A DNA stretch of 31,380 bases from the NCBI GenBank assembly GCA_015680635.1, contig JAABOA010000039.1, forward strand, positions 1-31,380. The letters run 5' to 3'. Position 1 is the first letter of the stretch, and the number at the start of each line of letters is the position of its first letter. Of the stretch, positions 22,101 through 31,380 are shown piece by piece. The notes under the pieces were generated by a model. The model made no database searches. It was not told where the DNA came from and saw nothing but the letters and a program-made list of their open reading frames with translations. This stretch comes from Lunasporangiospora selenospora. Lineage: Eukaryota > Mortierellomycota > Mortierellomycetes > Mortierellales > Mortierellaceae. The position numbers were made by a program, and so were the translations under genes.

Positions 22101-25100
22101 CAGCCAAATCAAGAGTCCCAAGTCAGCCAATGCTCGTCGTGCCTCGAACGCCGCTGTGCCAAAGGCAGTCGAGCCTTCTAAACCCGCCGACCAGAGTCAA
22201 GTGTTGCACTATCGTGTTAATGTTGTCTCTCCAGAGATTATCCTTCTCGCCAATGCTGCCAGTGCCTCAACAGATGCCATCATCCTCTCTGCTCAGCAGG
22301 TCGTCATGTCACAGCAAGAGACCATGACCCTCATTGTTGACCGCATCGGGATGTTCCTTTGCAAGATGGACAAACGCGAAGAAACTACAGTCCGCTTCAT
22401 TGATAATTTCGATATTGCCCTTTCGATGGGAACCCGATCGCCTACTCCTGGACATCAGTTAACAAACATTACGTTAGATGTTCGACCGCTAGTCATCCGA
22501 CTTTCATATCGGGATGCGATGTTGGTGATGGATATTGTTAACAAGGCCACTGAACTTCAATCCAAGAACCAGCCGATCCAAGAACCAAGCCCCGAACCAG
22601 TCAAGGCTACAATCGTTGACGGTCTTGTCCCTAAAGCAATCCCTGATCTTGACGAGCAGGCGGTGGTTTCAGCCACTGGCACTCCAACTCCTAGGCCAAG
22701 TCCCAAGCAACTGGTTGAGGGTCCTACATTTGTCACTACTCGTGAAACAGTAAGAGATACTGTGCGGCCTCAATGTTTGTGACAATAGATTCACAAGAAA
22801 CGGTTACAATCATCATATCAGTTCTAACATGGCAACTCTTTTGGAAAATAGTTGAAAGGTCTTATTCAGGGCGTGCAATTGATTCTGATTGACGACACAC
22901 ACAGTTTACCAATGTTGGACTTCAAACTAGATCGCTTTGATCTAGAGGTCAAGGAATGGTCTTCTGAGATGAAGGTGGATACCTCACTCAAGGCAAGCAC
23001 CAACTACTTTAACGTCAGGAACTCGCACTGGGAGCCATTGGTGGAGCCTTGGCAGGTGGTTATTCATGTATCCAAGACTCTCCAGCCCGTCAACATGACG
23101 ATCGACGTATTTTCCAAACAAGTCCTCAACCTCAATATCACCCATACGTTTATCGAGACTGTGCTCCAGATCATGACGACTATCCAGAAGGAACCCGAGC
23201 ACGCCACGTCTGTAAACAGGGAAACGCTGGTACCATATATGTTGAAGAACAGGACAGGCTATCCCCTGCATGTTTGGGCAGAGACTGAGAGTAACACGGA
23301 TATCGTAGTTCACAAAATCAACGATGGCACAAGCATCCCTTGGCGTTTTGACGACTGGAGAAAGATGAGAGAGGTAAGAGAGCACTGAGGGCTTTTTTTT
23401 TTTTTTTTTTAAAAAAAAGGCAGAGGTAAATAGTGCAAGGGAAGGATATTGAGGCTACTCAGTTTGTTAATCTCGTGATTTTCCCGTTTGTTTTAATCCT
23501 TACAACAGACTGTTGCAAGCAAAAAGAACACGCTCGTCATTCAGTTCGAGGGTGTTCCTTGGGAAAGTCTCAAGGATATTCCGGTCGAGCGTGAGGGCAG
23601 ATACCTTTATGTCCTTCGACCAAAGTTGAACGAGGTTTCGCACCGCGTTGCTGTTGAGATTCACATCAAGAATAATGTCAAATATGTTACATTCAGCTCC
23701 GCGCTTCTTGTGGAGAATGTTACATCTCTCCCCATCGAAGTTGTAGTTGTAGACGAAAAGAGGAAGCATCTTTCGAGACCTCACAAGCTTGCTCCTGGTG
23801 ACGAATACTCTGTTCCGATTGAAGATGCCTATCGTAGCCGACTCCTTGTTAGACCAGATCCTGGTTTCAACTATAATTGGAGTTCTGAGGCCCTCTTTTG
23901 GCGCGATCTGGCAGAACAGCAGTATCGTCAACAGCGAGACGACCCTAGTTGCCAGTTGGTGAACTCTATCAGTTGTCTCCCTATGGAGGATGGAAGCACG
24001 CAACCATTCAGGTTCCAAGTACGTGGAGGCACAGACAATTTCGACCCAATCAGCAAGGACTACCCTTACATGACCATTCGACTCAGCGCTCCCGTCGAGA
24101 TTGAAAATCTGCTGCCCTACAATATGCGATATATGGTGTTGGAGAAGACTTCGCCCAAGCACAATGGTGCTCAGCTCACCTCGTATCTCCGCAAGGGAGG
24201 GGTTTCTCCGCTCCACACTGTGGATGTCCGCAACCTTATGCTCTTGAGCGTAACGATTGAAAACACCACATTTGCCGCCAGCGAGTACGCTATCATTAGC
24301 TCTCACGACCCGGGCGAGCTCCCTGTCGACAACACGCTTATTCTAAAAGACCAAGATGGATTGAAGCTGACCCTTGGAATCCATCGACAGTAAGGAAATA
24401 CGCAGCTTTGGTAGTTGACAGTGGGTGAATGATTGTATAAACACAAACTAACTCTTTGGCCTTTGTTCATTTTCATTCTTTCAGCATCATCCCTGATTCA
24501 GGTGGAGCTGTTAAATTTAGCGTGTTCTGTCCATACGTCGTCCTGAACAAAACAGGACTGGACTTGCTCTTTAAGGCCAAATCTTTTATGCAAAATGCAA
24601 AGATTGCTGCTGGACAAACCTCTAATCGCAAGGAGCAGAACAAGGCTTTGCCACTGATGTTCTCCTATGGAAAGTCTGAGAATGGAAACCGTGCACTGAT
24701 TCAAGCTGGAGGAAACTCGGACTGGAGTCAGCCAGTTAGTTTTGAAGCTGTCGGCTCAATCATGGAAATTGCTATCCCGGCCGTCGATAGACCTGAAGAG
24801 ATTCAGTTGGGAGTCAATGTTGAGCTTGGAAAGGGCAAATATGCCTTGACCAAGGTGGTGACAATCACGCCGCGTTTCATTCTGAAAAATAATCTCAATG
24901 AGGACCTCAGCGTTAGAGAGCATGGTTCGAACTCTGTCATCCTTGTACCAGCGCACCAACATGCACCTCTGAGATATCTTCGACAGGGACAGCAAAAACG
25001 CATTTCGCTCCGCCTACCAGGAATCACTACACGATGGTGAGTGACTCTTTCTTTTCCAGGGATAATATCTCTGCTCGGTTGAAAAAGAAATACCGTTACA

Positions 25101-27692
25101 GACCTAACTGTGTTTTCTGACTGATGTTTCTAATTCACCTGCTCCCCTTTTTTTGTAGGACTGCCCCTGTCAATATTGACGAGATGGGCAAGATGCACGT
25201 TACCATCTTGCGAAGTGATGGAGAGGTAGAGCTTATCCGTGTCCAAGTCATGATGGAGGTTGCAACCGTTTTCATTCTCTTGAATAAAGAGGAAGGACGA
25301 TGGCCCTATCGGATTGACAACAGATCCTCTTGGACAGTCAATTTCAAGCAACGTGTGCCAGTAAGTGTTAAATATTATAACTATCTCACATTCACAAGTA
25401 ATGTTAATATACAGTTGATGTATTAGTTTATACTAATTGCCCATTTAACTATTTGAAATTATCGTAAATGTAGAGCACTTCTGAGGGCAACTTGCCATCA
25501 AATTCGATCGTGCCGCCTAAATTCTACACATTGCACCCAGGCCAGACGATGTCCTACTCTTGGGATTATCCCTATCTTAAGGAAAAGTCGTTGCAATTGA
25601 GCGTAAATAACTACGAGCGCGAAGTGAGTCTGCAGGAGATTGGTTCAACAGTCCCATTCAAGTTCCCAGATAATTCTTCACCTCAGGACAGGATAGGCAT
25701 TATGTCAATCGATGTTGTAGCGGAGGGCCCTACGCAAGTTTTGGTCTTGTCCAACTACAACTCGAATCAAAGTCTTTTCAAGCAAAGGTCTGGTAGCCAG
25801 ATGACGCTGGTTGACAGGGACGATAGATCTCAATCGAGTAGCAAGGATGCGACAAAGGACGGGTTCGAGGTCATTGATGTGGATGCAGTGGTGACGTTCA
25901 GCTTCCATCTTCGACTCGAGCGTATTGGTATCTCGGTTCTTAACCAGAGGATGCAAGAGCTGGTTTACTTGTCTATGTCAGGGCTCGAGATGCGGTACAC
26001 AGACTCGAATATGTATCAGTCTGTGAACATGCTTGTTCAGTGGCTCCAGATCGATAACCAGCTCTATGGAGGCTCGAATCCAATCCTGCTTTGCCCAACA
26101 CAGATGCCAAAGGATGGAAAAGACGCTTCCGTGCACCCCACCTTGCACAGTGCACTTGTGCGTGCTAAAGACGATACGCATGGTGTGGTGTACTTTAAAT
26201 ACTTTTCGGCTCTGGTGCAAGAGTTGACGGTGGCCATGGATGAGGACTTTTTGTACACACTGCTTGAATTCTCAAAGTTCAATGTGCCAGGCTGGACTGA
26301 AGATGCTAGCAAGGCCACACTATGTGACGAAAGTCTTGACCTGCCAGAGCCCAAGGCCAGTGATGCAGACAGTCAGTTGTTCTTTGAGGTGCTTCATCTC
26401 CACCCGATGAAGGTCAATCTCTCCTTCATGAGATCCGATCACGTCAATATCGAGGAAGCTCAGCAAACTGCCTCAAGTCGCAACCCCATCATGTACATCT
26501 TTAATGTTCTTACGATGGCCATTGGCAATATTGACGTAAGTGTCTTAATGTTTGATTGCTTTCCGGCAGGTTTGTATAATGCCAGATTTTGCTAACCATG
26601 GATATGATTTTTTTTTTAAAAATGCTATAGGCTGCTCCTATCTCGCTAAATGCGTTGTTGCTAGAGAACGTTCTTGCCTCAGGACCAGTGCTCGTGGATC
26701 TTTTGCAGAGACACTACAGCCAAGATCTCTTCTACCAGCTTCACTTGATTGTTGGTTCGATCGAATTCCTTGGTAACCCTGTGGGTCTTTTCAGTAATCT
26801 CAGCTCAGGAGTGGCCGACTTTTTCTATGAGCCTTATCAGGGATTCGTCATGGGTGATCGCCCACAAGATCTTGGAATGGGAGTAGCTCGAGGAACGGCG
26901 TCTTTGCTGAAGAAGACTGTCTTTGGATTCACAGACAGTTTGGCCAAGATTTCTGGATCAGTTGGTAAAGGCTTGTCAGCTGCAACGATGGACAAGAGTT
27001 TCCAGGAAAGACGCCGGATGGGCAACCAGAGGAATGCACCCAAGCATGCACTCTCTGGTCTGTCACAAGGTGCAACCTCTCTTGCCCAGGGCGTGTTCAG
27101 TGGTGTGACAGGTATTGTGGAGCAACCACTTGCAGGAATCCAAAATGAAGGTGTTGAAGGGTTCTTCAAGGGTGTAGGAAAAGGCCTTGTCGGTGCTGTC
27201 ACCAAGCCATTGGTAGGAGTCTTTGACTTTGCCACCAATGTATCATCGGGTATCCGGAACACGACTACCGTCTTTGACAAGGAGCAGCAACGGAAACGTA
27301 TTCCTCGACATGTACCCAAGAACGGTATCCTTACCCTGTTTGATGTAAATGAGGCCGTGGGACAGTCCTGGCTTAAGCAGATCGATGAAGGTCGATTCTT
27401 CTATGACGACTATATTGCGCACTTGGTTCTCAAGGGAGACAACATGGTGGCCATGTTGACGTCAAGGCGTATTCTGGTCTTCCGAGTCGAGGGTCTCCGA
27501 GTCGATTGGCAATTGCCGTTCTCCGAGATCCAGGCGATTGCGCCTTTCCCTCGAGGTATTTCGATCACCAGTCGTCGTGACCAACAGGAGAACTTTATCC
27601 CAATATTTGAGCACAAGGCCCTGGAGTGGTTTAGCAAGAAGATTGAAGAAAAGGTGAACCAGTTCAACGCAGAGATCAAACCACTCGAGTAG
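16132..27692 (+). CDS. VPS13: VPS13 bridge-like lipid transfer protein
   Basis: Rod-like protein that moves phospholipids between membranes at contact sites. Nineteen exons: 16132-16228, 16416-16493, 16670-16782, 16881-16980, 17079-17197, 17297-17401, 17512-17829, 17932-18327, 18415-18836, 18933-19247, 19336-19525, 19618-20031, 20131-22749, 22852-23373, 23509-24389, 24485-25036, 25159-25360, 25474-26535 and 26631-27692. All phases agree: about 3188 aa (yeast 3144). Order: chorein N-terminus ([20 protein letters not shown]), lipid-groove repeats, FFAT-like site near 874, Pro-rich loop near 1380 ([11 protein letters not shown]), VAB adaptor-binding domain about 1885-2480, APT1-like region, ATG2-C-like amphipathic part ([21 protein letters not shown]) and C-terminal PH-like domain ([19 protein letters not shown]). 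A 10-N gap at 20478-20487 hides about four residues but keeps the frame. It is complete, with no internal stop. Confidence 0.96.
16284..16317. repeat. Perfect 14-bp inverted repeat (hairpin) in VPS13 intron 1
   Basis: Left arm CGAGTTTCCACCAC (16284-16297), six-base loop CAGGAA (16298-16303), right arm GTGGTGGAAACTCG (16304-16317). All 14 pairs are Watson-Crick. It lies in the middle of intron 1 (16229-16415). Confidence 0.9.
20478..20487. other. Assembly gap (10 N) inside VPS13 exon 13
   Basis: Ten N after the codons for RISPEY and before SKYKGID. The frame is the same on both sides, and family members have only a short segment here, so the gap length is probably close to true, but it may be an arbitrary filler. 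Confidence 0.95.
23393..23418 (+). repeat. T18-A8 tract in VPS13 intron 14
   Basis: Eighteen T followed directly by eight A, within the intron 23374-23508. The T/A junction can fold back on itself. Lengths of such runs are unreliable in draft assemblies. Confidence 0.85.
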
Positions 27693-28240
27693 AAAGCGAA
27701 TAAATTTCAATGAAGTATAGATTAAACCTTTTTTTTCCGAGTACAGGCCAACAGACAAAGGGTGATATCCTGATGAATATAGGTGTCTGCACAAAGGGGA
27801 GGGCGGTGAAAGGATGGAGGAAGTCTGAACAGAGAGCCTTGGTCGCCCATGTTGGTATTAATCCTTGCCCCTTGGAGACAATGCATTAGCTGTTGTGGAT
27901 CGCTTATGTTGAGGCTTGCTGAATCCCTTTGATAGGCCAGAGTGAACAGTGGCGCTCAAGCAACACAACACGATACGTTTCAGAGACGCCTTTGATTTTT
28001 TAATTAGATGTTTTTGTGCTCCTGTTTTTTTGACAGTCCAAAGTTAGCAAATTTCATATACGCGTCGACTGGCGAACCCAGACGACCAAACTTGTGCCAC
28101 TACGACATTTTCATTTCATTACCCTTGGCCAAGGATCCACACTCCATTTGGGTTTCCTTCAAAAAAAAAAGAAAAGACAGCCTTAGACATCCATTCGTCT
28201 GAATATCCTTACTGCCAGCCTTCATTTCAAACCAGGTGCC
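27693..28240. other. VPS13 3' UTR and promoter of the last gene
   Basis: 548 bp. An AATAAA stands at 27699-27704, only six bases after the VPS13 stop, so this or a later variant site should end the transcript. The rest, up to the ATG at 28241, shows no protein-like frame. It contains several T-rich and A-rich runs (for example ten A at about 28161-28170). I cannot point to a clear TATA box or a 5' exon, though a leader intron cannot be excluded. Confidence 0.5.
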
Positions 28241-31200
28241 ATGGGGCTCCATAACAGGGCTGACGCCACCACTATAATCCATCTTCCGCCAACTCTTCAG
28301 TCCAGCCATTCCTCACATGGTACTTCAGCCCGTTTTGTATCGTCCATCAGAGGCGCGGTGAGCCAACATCCTCCCAGTAGTAGCGGAAGCAGGCAGGATG
28401 TTACCAAGCAGGATGTCGACGACGGACAGGATGTCATCAGGCTAGATGTCATCAAGCAAGAGCCGGAGAAAGGCAAGGACAAGATTGTTAAGCCAAGGAA
28501 GAAGCGTGGCCAGTATAAGAAAACGATCCTAAGAGACCAAGCGGAGGCTGCTGCGGCAGCCGCAGCGATTGGATTACCACCACCACAATACATGCTTGTC
28601 ACAACCAATGGCAACAACGAAGGCGTCGGCAAAATCAGTCTACCAATGCTAGAGTCGGCGGCATCGCAGATGAGACAGGATGAAGGTGGAAAGGGTCGAT
28701 TTGGCGAGTCATCCACTAGCCCAACGGTTGAGAGTCTTGGCGTGGGTCAGTCAACTGAAATGGATGAGGAAGAAACCAAGAGATATACTCTCGAGATGGA
28801 GCAGGAGCTTGCAATGCTTGCCGAGGAGGCGGAGGAGGATAGGAAGAAACGAGATGAAGAGGCAGCTGATCGCATCTTGAAACGAGCCCAAGTGGTCAAG
28901 GTAAGACTATTGGCGTAGGTATCTCTTCACAACCGCTGGTTTGATGTTTCTTTTGGCCGAACACTGACATTTGCCATATCATATGAACCTATCTTAGCAT
29001 TTGCGGGGATTAAAGTCTAAGCTTGCATGCGCTCAGATTCAAGTTGGACAGGATCTTCACTATCAATCAGTGGACCTTTTTTCGGAAATATTTGATGAGG
29101 TCCTGGAAGACATTGGAAAGGACAATACCGAGATGCTAAAGCTTTTAAAAGCTCGACGAGAACAGGAGAGTCGTGAATGTGAGATCGACGGTTTCGATTC
29201 TTCCTTTTCCGGACATATGCCAACACGATCATCGGACAAGCCAAAAAAGCGGGATCTTCTTTCCGAGTTGACGGATCTCTCCAGTTTTACTGCTTCCACT
29301 AACCACCAACGGAATTCTACCAAAAATCACAACAGCCGCAGCAGCCCCTTTCATACCCAGGATGATGAGCCCGAGTCTGAGGACATCAGTGTTCATCAAA
29401 GTCAAGGAGAGTGCGGTAGCAGTCAGTTTATTGGGCAGTCATGGGATGTGGGCCCCGGAAAAGACGAACAGGTGAGAAAGACAGGAGGCGGAGCAAAATA
29501 CGCTGAAGGAAGTACAGAATCCGCAGCACTCTTGATTGAAGACGATGAGGAAGAGAGCTTAGAGTCCAGTCACCCTCACCCCGTTCCAAAAACACGAGAG
29601 GACCTTCAGCTCAGGCATAGACAAGAGTTGGAAGAGCTGCAGCTACGGCAACGCAAAGAGCAAGAGGCCTTTCAACGAAGACAGCTTGACCAGCTTCGGG
29701 AACTTCAATCGAAGCAAAATCAAGAGATTCGACAATTCGAAACAGTTGACATGAAAAAGTTGTTGGAGCATGAGGTGCCAGAAAAACGCCTTAAACTTGG
29801 TCATTTACAGTATGGCCGCCACAGCGATGTGTCGTATCAGACTCGTCTACATCATGAGGTGTCCCCCTCAAGCTTCTCGTTGTATGGATCAGACGCTGTT
29901 GTAAGTGGTCGTCAGAAAGTACAGCCTTTGTCATCGCTTCGGTCTCCCAGCCCACCACCCTTGCAACGAACTCAATCTGAGCAACATCGGGCCCCGGCTA
30001 TCAACCTCTGGGAGCGGCCATCTTTGAGTAGGCAACAGTCGCAGGCACCTGCGGGAGGTCCCAAACTTCACAAGACAGCTACAAACACTAGAGGTACCAT
30101 AAACCCTCTTCCAATGTCTACAATGACCCTGGCACTGACTGCCATGAACGAAAAGAAGAAGCTGCTCAAGAGGGCAATGAAGAAGCAGTCAGAACATGTA
30201 GAAGCAGGTTCATCAAGTATTGAACACCCCGAGAGCCGAAGCAATCAAGGATCTACCCCATCTCAATCTTTCAGCCCCCCTCGGTGGACTCTGAAAAAAG
30301 TGGCACCGGATGGGACCTTGGAAGGCAAGAGCTATTCTCCAAAAGGAAATCCAGCAACGCTAGGATTGCCTTCTCTTGGGCAATTTGGTCACTATAAGCG
30401 AGGCACTGGGATAGCAGATGATCCAAGTGGGGAGAGTACACCGTCAAGGCATGTTGATCAAGCGGTCTCAGCATCACTATTGCATTCAGCGTCTACACAT
30501 CAAGGGTACCTAAAGACAGCAAACACCAAAATCAAAACCAAAAAGCGTAGAAACTCTTCTCAGCTATCAGAACATGGAGCTGACGAAGGGGCTGAGCTAT
30601 CTGGATCGATAGTCGGCGACCGAAGGTCTCTGCTCGATCACCTGGATGCATGGGATGGAGATACAGATGCAAATAACATATTTGACCTTGTAATGAGCGA
30701 GCCACCAGACGTAGGTTTTGACGAGGAGGTTATTGAAGGGCTATTAGGAGAGAAGCACTCTTCAGCAAACAATAACGTGCCAGCCTCGGATCAGTCAAAA
30801 CAACAAGTGCTGAGCTCTACCTCCGATTCACTCCGATGGTTGCAAGAGTCACAGCAAGCATCTCATGCACTTGGACACTCTTCTAGTGCTCTGTCGCTTG
30901 ACAAAGTGACTGGGATTGGAGGCTACGGAAGCGCAGGATCGCTGACAAAAGCCCATGCCCAGTCGAGCCACAACCACCAAGCCGAATCGACGAACGATGA
31001 AGTGCTTTTCCTAAACGAAGATTCGCTGGCTGAGCTTTTACGACCAAAGAAAAGATCACATCATGACGTGCACATCAATTCAAGCTTTGACAGCGGAAGC
31101 AATAGTAGCAGCAACAGCAGCAGCAACAGCAACACCTACACGCAGGTTCACCTTGCCGACTCCACGCCGTTGAATCTTTATGGTGCAGATGGGGGTGAAG

Positions 31201-31256
31201 AGTGGGGGTTTACAGGCTTTTCCGTGGACCAATTCCTTGACCATGATGCCTTTTGA
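28241..31256 (+). CDS. Unrecognised, probably nuclear protein with hendecad coiled coil
   Basis: I do not recognise this family. Two exons, 28241-28900 and 28998-31256, give 972 aa; the splice AAG / CAT keeps phase 0. Seen in order: a Ser/Gln-rich start; IKQEP (71-75), a consensus SUMO site; a basic patch KPRKKRGQYKK (84-94) fit for nuclear import; a poly-Ala run (103-109); a Glu-rich helix; then, across the intron, HLRGLKSKLACAQIQVGQDL, the part most likely to be conserved. Residues 423-477 form five 11-residue repeats of Leu/Phe-Gln-rich helix. A long disordered Ser/Pro/Gln region follows. The end is acidic with hydrophobic clusters (IFDLVMSEP near 782, SLAELLRPKKR, FSVDQFLDHDAF at the C-terminus). 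Together this suggests a chromatin or transcription cofactor, which is inference. The true start could lie in an unseen 5' exon. Confidence 0.75.
29604..29768 (+). repeat. Five tandem 33-bp / 11-residue coiled-coil repeats
   Basis: Units at 29604-29636, 29637-29669, 29670-29702, 29703-29735 and 29736-29768. They read LQLRHRQELEE, LQLRQRKEQEA, FQRRQLDQLRE, LQSKQNQEIRQ and FETVDMKKLLE. Leu or Phe is fixed at position 1, Gln at position 2 in the first four, and Arg/Lys at position 4 in those four. DNA identity between units is low, so the repetition is old or kept by selection on the protein. Confidence 0.8.
31097..31135 (+). repeat. AGC/AAC trinucleotide repeat coding Ser/Asn
   Basis: Imperfect AGC, AGT and AAC triplets near the 3' end of the last gene, coding a Ser/Asn run about 40 residues before the stop. 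Confidence 0.8.
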
Positions 31257-31264
31257 ATAATAAT

Positions 31265-31270
31265 AATAAA
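31265..31270 (+). terminator. Polyadenylation signal AATAAA of the last gene
   Basis: The hexamer ends an ATA/TAA run that starts directly at the stop codon, eight bases downstream, and is followed by an A tract. The remaining 110 bases to the window end show nothing else. Confidence 0.5.
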
Positions 31271-31380
31271 AAAAAAAACTCGCTTGATAGCAAGCTATTG
31301 CATATGCCTGTAAGGTATCGAGTAATGACCATTGGGCGAAGCTTGTCAAGCCCTGCATGGAGGAGAGAGGAAGGGAAAGG

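Noticed and set aside
23500-24306. 268-residue reverse ORF opposite VPS13 exon 15
   Set aside because: It is the mirror of a long coding exon with strong family identity on the + strand; its own translation resembles nothing.
28297-28716. 139-residue reverse ORF opposite the last gene
   Set aside because: The + frame has the splice-consistent continuation and the basic, Ala and Glu segments; the reverse translation is Ser/Leu-rich shadow sequence.

Overview
This window is nuclear DNA of a fungus. Every confident gene is cut by short GT-AG introns (mostly about 50-200 nt), spacing between genes is tight, and the proteins are ordinary eukaryotic housekeeping factors. The intron-rich gene structures, a Gemin3/DDX20-type helicase (absent from budding yeast) and pyrimidine-rich tracts in front of start codons suggest an early-diverging filamentous fungus, most likely Mucoromycota/Mortierellomycotina. 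That placement is inference; no rRNA or other marker lies in the window. Two runs of N (10215-10302 and 20478-20487) show it is a draft scaffold.

Layout, left to right. 1-1691 holds no confident gene: a possible gene end at the left edge and stretches that look like decayed coding sequence. 1692-3104 (+) is proteasome lid subunit Rpn12. 3326-4741 (-) is quinolinate phosphoribosyltransferase, convergent with it, with a strong G-quadruplex-type tract between the two. 5180-6414 (-) is a syntaxin-8-type Qc-SNARE, divergent from 6678-8923 (+), a DDX20/Gemin3-like DEAD-box helicase. 9130-13974 (-) is a 19-exon M16 zinc metalloprotease that includes an 8-nt micro-exon; it shares a 341-bp divergent promoter with 14316-15576 (+), a SET/Vps75-type histone chaperone. 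16132-27692 (+) is a complete VPS13 lipid-transfer protein (19 exons, about 3188 aa). 28241-31256 (+) is an unrecognised, probably nuclear protein of about 972 aa with a hendecad coiled coil.

The genes do not form a pathway or a cluster. The themes (proteasome, de novo NAD synthesis, endosomal fusion, snRNP assembly, peptide degradation, chromatin, membrane-contact lipid transport) are those of a random piece of core genome. Loose links exist: syntaxin 8 and VPS13 both act on endosomal membranes, and Rpn12 and the M16 protease both act in protein or peptide turnover.

Exon borders were deduced by reading GT-AG sites, keeping phase, and matching remembered family signatures. All seven recognised genes give uninterrupted frames whose lengths fit their families. 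I see no mobile element, CRISPR, rRNA or tRNA and no specialised new system. The most unusual signals are the 8-nt micro-exon, the His at the SNARE zero layer, the perfect 14-bp hairpin in VPS13 intron 1, the G-tract between convergent genes, and the undecad repeats of the last gene.
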